Below are positions 32,642 to 43,662 of a stretch of 64,000 nucleotides of DNA, one piece after another (the first letter of the stretch is position 1; each line of letters begins with the position of its first letter). A model generated the notes under the pieces. The model was not told where the DNA came from, searched no databases, and saw only the letters and a program-made list of their open reading frames with translations. The position numbers were made by a program, and so were the translations under genes. The stretch comes from Riptortus pedestris (lineage: Eukaryota; Arthropoda; Insecta; Hemiptera; Alydidae): assembly GCA_019009955.1 (NCBI GenBank), contig CM032232.1:135994001-136058000 (forward strand). Direction: 5' to 3'.

Positions 32642-32815
32642 AATATATGTTCACTTGTTTTCACTTATGTTATATTTTGCTGTAGATTTATTTTACTTTA
32701 ATTATTCTCATTGTCTTTTTTTTTGTTACTTGTTGTTATCTCTTAATTATTTTACTTTGGTTTTTACTAACTTTTGAAAGGGCAAATCACGTTTGATGTG
32801 ATGTCCATAAATAAA
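32642..32815 (+). mobile_element. LINE 3'-end fragment
   Basis: T-rich 3' UTR-like stretch ending GGGCAAATCACGTTTGATGT-GATGTCC and ATAAATAAATAATT. It abuts the dispersed repeat on its left. The ending layout (short unique tag then TAAA units) matches the other LINE ends here, though the tag differs. Confidence 0.4.
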
Positions 32816-32819
32816 TAAT

Positions 32820-32882
32820 TAAAAAAATTCAGTCCCACCCATACTAGAAAAGGATGGTAACCTGTGGATTAACATCAATTAA
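32820..32882 (+). mobile_element. SINE body fragment
   Basis: CAGTCCCACCCATACTAGAA and AAGGATGGTAACCTGTGG correspond to the SINE segment ATCCCACCCTGGCTAGAAAA-GGGTGGTAGCCTGCAG at 42580-42617. No head is present. Confidence 0.45.
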
Positions 32883-34206
32883 TACTTTACACACTTCCTC
32901 TCATTGATTTTTTTTTTTTTTTTAATATAGAGAATATATGCTGAAATGAGTTCAGTAGTGTGTGATCCAAAAAAGTTACACAGCCCCTGTTCAACTTAAA
33001 TTGATTGTATTCGGACATCATGTCGGCCCATTTTGAGCCTTCTAGAGGAAGTATATCTCTCTTGGACCTTGTTTATTTCAGTTTAGCACTGTGTTCCTGA
33101 GTAGGCGTTACTGAAAACGCGAAACACGTAGGACGGATTCTGAATAAAGAGATGTGAAAATATAAAGTGTTTCCAAATTTCAACCCTTTGCTTTGTAGTG
33201 ATATATTGTATATTGAACTATTGTTAAGTTCTAATCATATCTCCAAACACATTTTTATTGGAACGAGTGACACAATTTTTCAAATGTGTTATGAGCTATA
33301 AATCCCTTCGGAATGACTGCGGATTTTAAGAAGGTTCCCAGAACTATGTGTTAACAAGACTATAAAAATAAATTAGAAATGATGAGATATATCTTTTGGA
33401 TCACAGCTTCAAATACGTAACAACGTATTTTATTTCTCACTTATACTTTTTTACCGTTAGACGTTTTTAATTTTTTTTTTCTTTTTAAGTATTAATATAG
33501 CTGATTACTCGTGACGGAATCACGCGCCTTCTAGAAAGGCAGATTGCACAGGAGTTATTAAACGCAAGTGCTTACATTCGCTCAAAAGTCAAGAAAACTG
33601 CTGTACAGAATTCATAATGAAGGCTCTTGGAAACTTATAGACAGCCTTGTATATCTCCTATCGTAACATGCAATGCCGTTTCGTAACACTTCAAAAAGAT
33701 ACGATACGTGAAATCTTCATCGTACTATATGCTTCCAACTTATACAAAACTGAACGTGCATGTTCCGTTGGTGTAGATTGGGACGAATGTACGGTTATCT
33801 ATATTCTTATATACGCACACACAACACACACACACTCACATCTTTGGGAGAACCAGTGAAATTCGCTGGATCATTTATGTGGATGAAGGTGCTATTATTT
33901 TCTGATTCTCTGATATTAAAAGTCTCACTCTCTTTCCTAAAGAGTTTAAGGGGACTAAGGTTCCTATCGCTCTAAGCTGTGTAAATTAAAGCTCTGAAGA
34001 AGACGGTTGAAAACTCCTAAACACAATAAATTGAAGTAAGAAAACTTGAAATTTCATTTGAAATACAAAGACAGGAAATAAAATATTTTCAATGAAAACA
34101 TGTAAATAATACTGCAAAAAAAACAATAAATAAGTAAATTAAACATAAATAGACAGCAAATAGACATAAAAATGTCAGTAACATCTTTCAAAAATATGAT
34201 TAAAAT
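32883..34206. other. Unassigned DNA with two Penelope-like signatures
   Basis: 33093-33122 reads CTGAGTAGGCGTTACTGAAA-ACGCGAAAC, with GCGTT/AACGC able to pair between the CTGA and GAAAC elements. 33975-34010 reads GCTCTGAAGAAGACGGTTGA. Both may be degraded ends of Penelope-like elements. Open frames at 33647-33975 cross a CACACA tract and have no domain. Confidence 0.35.
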
Positions 34207-34258
34207 GTTATTTCTTAACTTCCACTTTGTGCAACTACGGCTAATTTGTGCCTTATGG
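34207..34258 (-). mobile_element. SINE tail fragment
   Basis: TTCTTAACTTCCACTTTGTG-CAACTACGGCTAATTTGTG matches the 3' body of the SINE family read in reverse. The adjoining minisatellite begins right after. Confidence 0.4.
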
Positions 34259-35310
34259 TTAGTAACTTATGGCGGTGTCTAGCATATGAGGCTAGTGGTT
34301 AGTGGCTGTGGCTAGTGGCTAGTAGCTGTGGATAATAACTGTGGATAATAGCTGTGTATAATTACTGAGGCAATGGACATGGCGAGTGCCTATTGCAAGA
34401 GGCTATTGGCTGTGGCTTATGGACATTAGTAGTAACCCTGCCTAGTGGCTGTGGCTATTGACTATGTCTATCTATTGTCTTTGGCTAGTGGTTAGTGACT
34501 GTGGATAGTCGTCAGACGCTGTGGCTAGTGGTAAGTCCTATAGCTATTGACTGGGGCTAGTGGTTAGGGGCTGTGTCTAGGGGATGTGTAACCATTGACT
34601 ATGGCTAGTGGATGTGGCTATTGACTAAGGCTAGTGGCTGTTCCTAGTGGCTAGATGCTGTGGCTAGTGGATGTGGCTATTGAGATTGGCTAGTGGCTGT
34701 GGCTAGTAATTAGAGGCCGCGGATATTGACTATGGCTAGTGGCTAGATGTTGTGGCTACTGACTTTGACTAGTGATTAGAGACTGCGGCTATTGACTATG
34801 GCTAGTGTATGTTCCTAGTGGCTAGATGCTGTGGCTACTGACTTTGACTAGTGATTAGAGACTACGGCTATTGACTATGGCTAGTGGATGTTCCTAGTGG
34901 CTAGATGCTGTGGCTAGTGAATGTGGCTATAGACTTTGGATATTAGCTGTGGCTAGTGAATGTGGCTATAGACTTTGGATATTGGCTGTGGCTAGTGAAT
35001 GTGGCTATAGACTTTGGATATTGGCTGTGGCTAGTGAATGTGGCTATAGACTTTGGATATTGGCTGTGGCTAGTGAATGTGGCTATAGACTTTGGATATT
35101 GGCTGTGGCTAGTGAATGTGGCTATTGACTTTGGATATTGGCTGTGGCTAGAGAATGTGGCTATTGACTTTGGCTAGTGGCTGTTGCTTGTGGCTAGATG
35201 CTGTGGCTATTGACTTTGGATATTGGCTGTGGCTAGAGAATGTGGCTATTGACTTTGGCTAGTGGATGTTCCTAGTGGCTGTTGCTTGTGGCTAGTGGCT
35301 GTGGCTCAAA
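34258..35310. repeat. GGCTAGTGGCTGTGGCTA minisatellite with 39-bp higher-order units
   Basis: The whole kilobase is built from short words GGCTAGTGG, CTGTGGCTA, TTGACTTTGG and GGATGTTCC. Between about 34910 and 35130 they form near-identical 39-bp units (GTGGCTAGTGAATGTGGCTA + TAGACTTTGGATATTGGCT), five or more in tandem. Further 39-bp-like units with TTGACTTTGGCTAGTGG continue to 35310. Because 39 is divisible by three, several frames stay open (13-residue repeats such as ASECGYRLWILAV). This is an artefact, not a gene. Confidence 0.85.
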
Positions 35311-35626
35311 CCCCCCCACGATCGAATCCTGCGTTGTTGGGCCGACAATAAGGAAACAAGGCGCATGAGCTAATCGTCCAAGATGCTCCTCTTCCGCGGT
35401 GATATCAGAGAGAAGGGTGATGTCAGCTCCATCACGAGCAGCACCTCCATCCAGATCCTAGCCGAAGGTCCCTCTCATTTGCATAACACTCGCTCCAAGG
35501 ACGACTCCTCTGTGCGCTACCATACTCCATCAAATTGCCTTCTCACAGATAAGCCAGAGTGCGCTTCTTCCTTAACAACACTTGTTGCACTAGTCTGAGC
35601 TCGGACACGTTTTCTCCTTCGTAGTA
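35311..35626. other. Unique segment with an unrecognised 71-codon frame
   Basis: Balanced composition just beyond the minisatellite. The frame at 35383-35598 (+) is Ser/Thr-rich (SSITSSTSIQILAEGPSHL) without a known domain, and its codon pattern gives no support. Not called as a gene. Confidence 0.35.
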
Positions 35627-36140
35627 GCAGATTTCCCTTTATGGAAAATCAACTATTGTGGTTGTACTCACGACTCTTATATATGTAAATTGCACTTATA
35701 AGAAACACTCGAAGTATGCACTATATTTATTTATTTTTTACTTCCTTGTACGGAGAATAGGAAGCATTTTATTAGCAACAATTTCCAGATTTCAACGGAG
35801 TTATACAAATTGGACCTCTCCTGCTCTATTTTGCTAGTTTCAGCATGGCTTATGTACATGTATTGAATAAATCAAATACGACTAGTCTACAAATGTTGAT
35901 ACTTCACAATTGGGATTGTTGCAACTTCTAGTTGTGCAACTCTCTTTTTAGTCGAATTCGGCTAAAGGGGAGATGAGGGATTTTGGGAAGTGTCAAAAAA
36001 AGTTCTAATATTTTCTTAGTTATTAGAGATTAAAAAAAATTAAGTGATTCATATATTCTAGAATATTAACATTATTCAAAATTATATTAAATTTCTCAAT
36101 AAATCAAAATCAAAAAGGAGAGAAGCTAAATTTTCTAGAG
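35627..36140 (+). mobile_element. HINE-like 5' tip followed by decayed sequence
   Basis: AGCAGATTTCCCTTTATGGA, then AATCAACTATTGTGGTTGTA-CTCACGAC is a clear tip and leader start. After about 35685 the rest is AT-rich and only vaguely core-like, so the element is either truncated or decayed beyond recognition. Confidence 0.5.
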
Positions 36141-36149
36141 CAAAATCTA

Positions 36150-36620
36150 TTTTTTATGTCGATTAAGTATGTTGTCGATATATGGGCTCCTGTCTGTAAG
36201 AAGTTCGTACATGTTATATAGAGTCTCTACGTATTCAGTGTTGCTGCAGTTAGCCAGTATTTGCTTAATGGTTTATAACTTGTTCTGCATAAAGGTATTT
36301 CTTTTCTTGTCATAGAGTATGTGTGAATTAAATGTGAGTGTCCTATCCTAAGTCTTCTTAGTACAACTTTGTCTCGTCTATTGTCACGTCTACTGGATGT
36401 TCACTCCCTTGTTTCTCACTGATAATTTTCTACTGTTCTATGCCAACATTTTTGTCATTCATTTAATGTTTTCAGCAGATTTTTAGCTGTAAGTCTGGTA
36501 GGGCCAGAGAGTTAGTCAGAAGATTGTCTCTGGGTTGTTCAGCGAGTTTGTCCACGTCGATTGCAGGTCCTGTTTTCATGTCATGGAACCCCCATCAGTG
36601 CTACTTCTGTCATTAGCTTT
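36150..36620 (-). pseudogene. I-like LINE ORF2 C-terminal relic
   Basis: Minus-strand reading includes LYNMYELLTDRSPYIDNIL at about 36170-36235, aligning with the ORF end of the LINE at 29179 (LSELLHDDSPYITKV). Upstream, in a shifted frame, is IPLCRTSYKPLSKYWL, matching the Cys tail. At least one frameshift is present and the RNase H portion is not readable. It shows that the same LINE family inserted more than once. Confidence 0.55.
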
Positions 36621-37412
36621 TGAGCTTTGTTCGAGAATGTGAATAATTAAGATATGAACTGAGATACAAAATAATTATAAATAAAATGCAACCAAACATA
36701 TTTTCTTTAGTATTTAATTGGAGTACGAAGAAGTCATGGGGTGACGTATCAGAGAGGTCTCCCTAAAGGTTGAGAAGAAACGGATTGAGATAAACTTGAC
36801 CACATGCTACGAATAATTATCATAAGTTAAGTGCCAATGAACAATATTAATATAGAAGGAAGTCTTTTTATCTTCAGCTATAGTGGTCTTCGCAAATTGT
36901 ACCCAATGCAAAAAAAAAAATTATTAAAACGTTTTGGAGGAACTGGTGTAAATTTCTAAGAAATTGTTAGTGTCTCAGGCCGATACTGGGAACCCGAAAA
37001 TCGTGATTATACTGACAAAGATGATAACAGCTGTTGGTTTAGAATCCATTATCAAAATTAGTCTAAGAGAGTATGCATAATGGCTAACAATGAACCACAT
37101 GTAATGGCGGGCGCCATGAGATGTGTAGCAACAGATAGGACCTCGCTGGGAATTAAAGGACCCCGCGGAATTACTGTAATTATGTCAATGATGGCCAATT
37201 CTCTGCTGGCAATCATGAAAACATCAATCATGTTGCATTATACAATTAGAAACTATAGTCTCTACGGCAAAGCACCATTGGCTATAGTAGGAACACCGAG
37301 GAGCATTAGAGATTTCATGCAGGCGTCTCCTGGGGCCTTATTGGTCTCATCCTAACCATGGCTAATGTGGGCCCTATGGGGCACTAGTGGTGTTTGTGTC
37401 TATATACTCATA

Positions 37413-37457
<45 letters not shown>

Positions 37458-37638
37458 GTCTGTTTGCAGCAATATATAAATATTACAAGAAAAAAACTTG
37501 TATGATAATAATAACAATTGATTATTGGCTTCAGGTGTAAAGTTCTCCATTGACAATACAGACTGGAATGAACATTGGATTAAACCAGATCAGGATCAAT
37601 TAAATTGTATTGGATTATACCATTGGAATTATACTTTT
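36621..37638. other. Unassigned DNA with a low-repeat island (36975-37380) and a (TA)n tract
   Basis: The island contains ATGGCGGGCGCCATGAGATG and GGACCCCGCGGAATTACTG. A 91-codon frame (37080-37355, +) has no domain and no splice context. (TA)n lies at about 37413-37456, not in a HINE-like setting. Candidate conserved segment. Confidence 0.35.
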
Positions 37639-37756
37639 AGCAGATTTCCCTTAAGGGAAATCAGCTATTGAGGTCGTACTCATGATGCGAGTTTCGAAAA
37701 ATGTCTTCAAATGTCCATCGATCCTACCCAGGAGATGACGAAAATGAGGTCCGTTC

Positions 37757-37814
<58 letters not shown>

Positions 37815-38367
37815 CTGTTAACGCTCTAGCGGTCGCAATTTTTGTTTGATCTTTACCAAACTCGGAATTTAATCGTTTTATGTAAAAAGGAAGATCAAGT
37901 TCGTTAATGGCTGAAATCGGACCAGTGGGAGGGGGGTTTAGAGGGGGGGATTTTTGAAAATTCAAAATATCTCCGTTATTATGCGTCGGACCGAAAAATT
38001 GTATAGAATAAATCTTATTGCAAATTAAATTTACTATAAATATTGTACTATACATTTATTCTGTATCTTGAATATTAACCGAGATATTTGCATTTGTATT
38101 CTGCATGTGGTCACCAGTAGGCTATGTTCGGACTTTCCGACGAGAGCTCTGGCGGCCGTTTCTATAACTATTCGTCCCTCGTGAATAGGTTTAGAGGTTA
38201 GGTTAACTGTTTTTGGGGCTAGAAACTACTGAGTTATTACGCCCTAAATAATGTTTTAGGTTTAGAGGTTTCTTACTACTACAGTTGTTATTAGGCAGAT
38301 TTCTCTATTGTAAAACTTCTCGTGGGAAATCTGCTTAGTTTACGCAGCCCCTGCGTGACGGACTTTT
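37639..38367 (+). mobile_element. HINE-like element, subfamily A, complete
   Basis: About 729 bp, near consensus: AGCAGATTTCCCTTAAGGG after TTTT, (TA)n at 37761-37811, G runs (37927-37948), subfamily A 3' segment (GAGTTATTACGCCCTAAATA) and perfect hairpin with GACGGACTTTTT. It is almost the same as 45513-46261, so both probably moved recently relative to E copies. Confidence 0.85.
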
Positions 38368-38674
38368 TACTACAGAGGAAGATCTCTTGGCGACTTACGC
38401 TTCAGACGTCACCTTCTTAGGAATACGGGTTGATGAGATTGATTCGACTAAAGGACTAAGATATTACGGGAACGAAAGAGTGGAGTAGATACATAAAAAA
38501 AAATATACTGTTGTCTAGTGAGTACAACTATTTACGAGCTAGAAGATAGTGCCATTGCATCTATAGCACAATGCCAGCTGTACTCGACCATCAGCCAGTG
38601 ACGGCAGTCTTCACCGACAGCTATGACAACAGTATCATTTATACTGGTGGTTCTAACCCTTAATTTGAATCAAA

Positions 38675-39508
38675 ATATATATTTGTATGTTAACACTCTA
38701 GCGATTGCATTCTTATATGATCCTTACCAAACTCGATATTTAAACGTTTTATGTAAAAATGAAGAACGAGATTGTTAATGGCTGATAGCCAAACAATAGG
38801 GAGGGGGGGGGGGTTTAGAGGGAAATTTCCTGACGTCTTAATATCTCCGTTATTTAGGATAGGTCCGGATCGAAAAATTGTATAGTACCATTTACATTGC
38901 AAATACAATATAATGTTCTATAAATGTTGTTATGAACGTTTTTCTACTATCTTGATAATTAACCGAGATAATAGCAATTTATAGTTTTCGGCCTTCAGTA
39001 AACTCATGTAACTCATGTTATATTAACATCAACCAGTTATATCATGAATCATTTTACTCCAAGCTTAAATACCAAATGTTTTTTTCAAGAGACAAGTTAT
39101 TATGCGAGCTACATGAACAATACCATACTGGATATTCCGTTTAAGTCAACACTAAAGATCATATTGTGTTATTGACTAAAATCAAAGACGAAGCATTAAG
39201 AGGGTTAAAATTCAAAATATCCCCCTTATTGAGTCAAATCGTAAAATATTATAGGACCAATCATTTACTGATAGTTTACAATTGTTGTTCATGTATTTGT
39301 ACATGTATTTGTAACTCAAGAATTAAACAAATTGTTCATACATTTCTTTTTTTCAGCTTTCAACAACCACCCCACCCCCACCGCTTCCTTCTACTTATCT
39401 GTTATTTATATAGATATAGGGAATATGTTGTGATGTGTTACAAAACTGAGTTTTACCAACACGTGGGAAATCTGCTTAGTTTACGTAGCGCCTGCGTGAC
39501 GGACTTTT
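38675..39508 (+). mobile_element. HINE-like element, 5' truncated, two cores
   Basis: Begins within the post-microsatellite region (TGTATGTTAACACTCTAGCG). First core has an 11-base G run near 38801; a second core starts near 39145 (AGTCAACACTAAAGATCATA, TTCAAAATATCCCCCTTAT). It ends GTGGGAAATCTGCTTAGTTT-ACGTAGCGCCTGCGTGACGG. The overlapping 186-codon frame at 39166-39726 runs through the 3' end and beyond and lacks any domain. Confidence 0.65.
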
Positions 39509-39731
39509 TATATAAAACATTTGGGCATACATTTAGCAACGTCTTATATACCATAATGACGGGTAACGCAGTTAGTACGCCCCAAGACAGAAGGGGCGGT
39601 GGGGTTCTACTCATCTGTTTTTATAGAAATAGGAAATATGTTGTTATTTTCCAACAAAAGTGTGTTAAATGCGTGACGGGACTTTTATACTTGAATCGAG
39701 TGAACCTTTTGCAGAATATAGCATAATTATT
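39509..39731. other. Spacer with a decayed HINE-like 3' end
   Basis: GTTCTACTCATCTGTTTTTA-TAGAAATAGGAAATATG repeats the segment just before the previous 3' end (39400-39430). AATGCGTGACGGGACTTTTA at about 39668 is a hairpin-less 3' terminus. This suggests a partial tandem duplication of the element end. Confidence 0.4.
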
Positions 39732-40262
39732 ATAAGTTATTATTATTAGTATTACTTATTAATGTGCTCTTTTATGCTCCTGTGGCTAATTGAGACGGGA
39801 TATCTACGGGTTACCACCATTTTCTAGATAGCGTGGGACTAAGGAATTTTGAGTTCGTCACTGAATAAATTTCTGGTTAATCACAAACATTTTTTTATGG
39901 CTCCTCACAATTTATATCTTTTATACGCTTAGCGCTTTCGGGAACTAAATTCCCATCCTCAGCGCGTCAGAGCGTAGGGCGTGCCTATAGAGTTGCTACC
40001 GGGCTAAACCCTGCCGATGCACCTTTACCTGGGGTTTAGCCCAGTAGCAACTCTCTAGGCACGCCCTACGCTCTGAAGATCTGAGGATGGGAATTAAATT
40101 CCCGAAATCACTAAGCGTTTTAAGAAATAAATTTTGAGGAGCCATAAAAAAATGTTTGTGATTAACCTGATTCATTACCCTCACCACCAGCTAAAAATAA
40201 ATATAAATAAATTTCTGTTGCCCAAGGCGGGAATCTACCTCGCCACTCAAGGTTTACTATTG
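39732..40262 (-). mobile_element. tRNA-derived SINE split by a foldback insertion
   Basis: 3' body at 39732-39875 (GCTAATTGAGACGGGATATC, TTTTCTAGATAGCGTGGGAC) and the remainder at 40206-40262 (GCCCAAGGCGGGAATCTACC). They are separated by 330 bp of foreign sequence. AATAAATTTCTG occurs at both junctions (39864-39875, 40206-40217), a 12-bp target duplication. Confidence 0.65.
39876..40205. mobile_element. Foldback element with ~135-bp arms and hammerhead-like cores
   Basis: Arms 39876-40011 and 40032-40166 are near-perfect inverted repeats around a 20-nt spacer. GTTAATCACAAACATTTTTT at the left mirrors AAAAAATGTTTGTGATTAAC at the right. Each arm contains CTGAGGATGGGAATT.A.TTCCCGAAA, a CUGA..GA / hairpin / GAAA layout like the hammerhead motif of Penelope-like element termini. 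After the right arm, 39 nt end in an A-rich tail (AGCTAAAAATAAATAT). The 12-bp target duplication and A-rich tail favour retroposition. Family assignment is inference. Confidence 0.6.
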
Positions 40263-40793
40263 TGAGTTACACTTGCTTGTTGCCAATTCATCGTGTTAGC
40301 CAGCAGAACATATGTTAATAGGTGAATGGGACTTGCTAAACTGGCGTGTTATCTTATCTGAGGGTGTGTGATTGCACTTTCTCTCTCTCTGAGACATAGA
40401 TAGTGAGGAGCCGGTGACCAGCTGATAGAGCCGGTGAGGGGTGGTCCGACCCCGTGACAAATACCCCGCCGGGACATACCTCCATATCCCGAGGGCAGAT
40501 AGCGCTGTCACCTGCGATTAATGTTGGCTCTCATCTCCAGGCAGTAGGTCCTAATTCACAACTCCTGTAGCTATTTGTTAGGCTCATCTCTCAAGACGGA
40601 GATCTATTTGATTTTAGAAGAAAGGAAAAACTCGAACGGCCAACGCCTCCATTTTCAATGGGTCTCTCGAAACCTCCGAGTGAAGTCATAACTTTTCTCT
40701 GGAGAGAAATCTATTTTCCATTGGCTTATTAGGTCACTCGAGACATTGCCACAAATTGCACCAGCGTGGATAGGATAATCTATGTTATAGCAA
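40263..40793. other. Unique low-repeat island
   Basis: Balanced composition (CCCCGCCGGGACATACCTCC, GCCAACGCCTCCATTTTC), a short CT tract near 40380, and no repeat homology. A minus-strand 71-codon frame at 40296-40511 has no domain. Candidate conserved segment. Confidence 0.35.
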
Positions 40794-40915
40794 GGAACTA
40801 TTTTCCTTAAGGGAAATCTGATATTGAGATCGAATTTATGACGTGATTTTTAAAAATGTCCTCAAACGCTCATCGATCCTACCCAGGAAATGACGAAAAT
40901 GAGGTCCTTCCAAAT

Positions 40916-40979
<64 letters not shown>

Positions 40980-41005
40980 TACGTATACATATATTTGTCG
41001 GTTAA

Positions 41006-42235
41006 CCCTTAACTGGCCAAGGTGTCTTTAAAGACACCGTTCATATTTAACACTCTCAGAGAGAAACTGCTTCTATTCTTACCCCTTTTGGGCCACAGTC
41101 TACACCCCTGTAAGCTCCCAAGCATGGACATATGCGACACAAGTCCATTTATTGTTATTGGAGCTAATTACTAGCAATACACTGAAGAAAATCATCATTG
41201 TTTACCACCCTACTTCACACTAGTTGCCAGCGAAGTTTCTAATTCATTAAAATATACGCTATTCGATTTAAATATGAACCAAAATGGGTGAATTAGTTGT
41301 AAAGGATTGTATTTAAGTTCCTGTGTGTTTCATTTTCCATTCAGGAGAGAAATAGAGTTTTAGCATGGATTTTAAGGATGGTGTACTTAAGTTCACCCTG
41401 ACCAAATACCAACAAATTTGCCCAAGGGGCATGATTTTATATTATTTCTTACTTTTACCATTTTAATTAACAGATACGTATAAAAGTCGAGGTGAAACCA
41501 TTTTTCTCTTTGCTACCAAAATTTAGTATCACCTCTGATGAAGAAGAAAGCAACAATGAAGGAGAAAATGCACACGGATGCCCCAAAATGGATGAAGGAA
41601 ATTTTCAATTTGAAATGAATGAAATATTGGAACATTTCAATATTGAGGGTGAAAGAGGGAAGAGGATGTTTTGAAGAATACCTTGATAACAAAAAGTGTA
41701 TCAGCATTATTAAATGGTATGACAACAAAGTGTTGACCTTAGTGACATGTTCGTTGCACTTTATAGAACAGGTTACCGCTCCCACAAATATTACATGAAC
41801 ATTTTCAGCTAATAATTGGATTTGGTGGTTAATAACGTATTGCTATTACACAAAAGGAACACCCTAAAAAAAAAAAAATTAAAACAATTTCGAATACACA
41901 TTGCAGAGGATATTCTGCTGGACCGGCGAGCTAAAAGGGCTAGACACCACCAATTGCAGCCAAGAACTGCTGCAGCTCTCATAGCCAATGCAGCAAGACT
42001 TGATGGGATGCACCATTGACAAGTATTCACTACAAAAGGAAAGTGCCGACTCTGTCACCAAAATCAAACGGTTGTTTTACGCTGAAAATGTAATGTGAAA
42101 CTTTGTAACACCCGTAAAAGGCCCTGTCTTCTTGAATGAATGGAAGGTTTAATGATATTTTTGACGGATTTATATTTTGTTTACAATGTACTTATTTTTT
42201 ATTTACAACACGTTTATTTTATTACATAATAAATT
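41006..42235 (+). pseudogene. Broken piggyBac-family transposon and transposase
   Basis: Starts right after TTAA with CCCTTAACTGGCCAAGG, followed by an 18-bp palindrome GGTGTCTTTAAAGACACC (41021-41038). The TTAA target and CCC start are typical of piggyBac. An acidic N-terminal-like piece (SDEEESNNEGE) is at 41535-41600. After a gap, frames near 41660-41760 give FEEYLDNKKCISIIKWYDNK. 41755-42020 gives ALYRTGYRSHKYYMNIF, two stops, then LDLVVNNVLLLHKRN and FRIHIAEDILL. A Cys-rich end follows (GKCRLCH, KCNVKLC). These match the C-terminal half of piggyBac transposases. The DDD catalytic middle is deleted and frameshifts occur, so it is inactive. The right terminal repeat is not recognisable. 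Confidence 0.7.
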
Positions 42236-42450
42236 ATTTAATTACATTTTTAGAAACTAGGTCGAAATTTTTGATTGATTGTTACCAAACAGGTTATTTA
42301 AACTTTTCGTGTAAAACTAAAGACCAAGTTCGTTCATAGCTGAAATCCGACAAGTGGCATTGGGGATTTAGAGTAGGAATTTCTAAAATTCTTAATATCT
42401 TCTTTATTATGCGTCGGATCGAAACATTATATAGAACCAATCTTATTGCA

Positions 42451-42680
42451 GTGGGCTCAGGTTAGCCATGTGAGTTAGAGCGTTAGCCTTAATTTCACAT
42501 AGTAAACCTAGAGTGTCGAGTTCGATTCTTGCCTGGGCAAGGAAAATTATTTAGTGACGGAATTGATTAAATAACATCCTAAATCCCACCCTGGCTAGAA
42601 AAGGGTGGTAGCCTGCAGATAACCCGTCCCAATTAGCCTAAGTTGCAAAAAGTGGACGTTAATAAATAATAATAATAATT
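42451..42680 (+). mobile_element. tRNA-derived SINE, best copy, with target duplication
   Basis: 230 bp flanked by TTATTGCA (42443-42450 and 42681-42688) inside a HINE-like core. Head: TAGCCATGTGAG at 42463-42474 matches the pol III A box at about 10 of 12 positions, and GTTCGATTC at 42520-42528 is a perfect B box (GWTCRANNC). Body ends CCGTCCCAATTAGCCTAAGT, GCAAAAAGTGGACGTTAAT and an AATAATAATAA tail. Transcription would be internal pol III; movement would need a LINE in trans. Confidence 0.8.
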
Positions 42681-43013
42681 TTATTGCAAATATAATGTTC
42701 CTTAAATGTTATCTCTTATGCATTGTTATGCATGTGTTTTCACTTTCTCGATTATAAACTAAGATATTTGTAGTTTTTAGTTAAACCCCTACTCCTACTC
42801 ATGTCATATTAACAATAAGCTGTTATATTATGAAGCACTTTATTTGAAGTCTAAATACAAAATATTGTTCTCCTTGAACTTTTACGCTTTGCAATAAACT
42901 GACTTGCACTACTTTAATATTAGCCAAGATGCGGACATCGTTTAATTTTCAGCCTAAAGTAACTATTATTTGTTTTTTTAAATGAGAAATCACTATTTCT
43001 TTCGTGTTACAAA

Positions 43014-43630
43014 AAGGGTTAGAGAACCCGAAAAAAAAATTGGAAACTTTGTGTGCAAATAGTGTAGTCCATCGGAACACAAAACTATTTTTTGTTCGTG
43101 CGGAACAACGATATTAAGGGGTAAAATCTGCTCTAGAAAATAATCGATGTTCATATTACTGAGCGAATATTATAAAAATGGCAATAGTTATAAAATGACA
43201 GTTTTATTGTTTTTAATGAACATTAAGGTGTGCGATCATATTTTTTTTATCTCCATATTTTATTAAAATGTTTTCTCCCCCCTCATTTTTTTAATAATTA
43301 TTAAATTTGCTTTATAATGAATCACATGGCATATCTAAAGACTAATCCAACGATATCTGATAAAGTTGAATTCCGATCACATATTTCAAAAGTACGCTAA
43401 AAGTACCTTTATTGTATATCGCTATCTCATCCATCGCTTCATGACTCGCTACTTATGGCGACAGTTCTTCACAATCTAATAGGGACAGCTATAAATTATC
43501 AACAAATAAATTAAATATTGAAATTTGACATCATACTCTTAAACTACATTAAATACCATAAAACTATCATTTGAAAGTTGATTTGAAATCAATTAACGTT
43601 TTAACAATATTCGCTAAAAATATAAAAACC

Positions 43631-43662
<32 letters not shown>

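Larger units (their letters stand above)
40794..42900 (+). mobile_element. HINE-like element, subfamily E, carrying piggyBac and SINE insertions
   Basis: Decayed tip (TTTTCCTTAAGGGAAATC), leader, (TA)n at 40918-40978, then TTTGTCGGTTAA at 41005, where the piggyBac begins. The core resumes near 42257 (CTAGGTCGAAATTTTTGATT), is broken again by the SINE at 42451-42680 and continues to AACAATAAGCTGTTATATTA and AACTTTTACGCTTTG near 42890. The 3' hairpin is missing. Insertion order: this element, then piggyBac and SINE. Confidence 0.6.

Noticed and set aside
34910..35177. Frames encoding 13-residue repeats (ASECGYRLWILAV-like)
   Set aside because: Product of a 39-bp minisatellite whose period is a multiple of three; no start context or conserved protein.
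39166..39726. 186-codon open frame as a gene
   Set aside because: It spans a HINE core, its 3' terminus and flanking DNA; the translation has no domain.
42451..42540. tRNA gene
   Set aside because: A- and B-box similarity is present, but no cloverleaf with acceptor and anticodon stems is readable, and the sequence is the head of a repeated SINE with target duplications.
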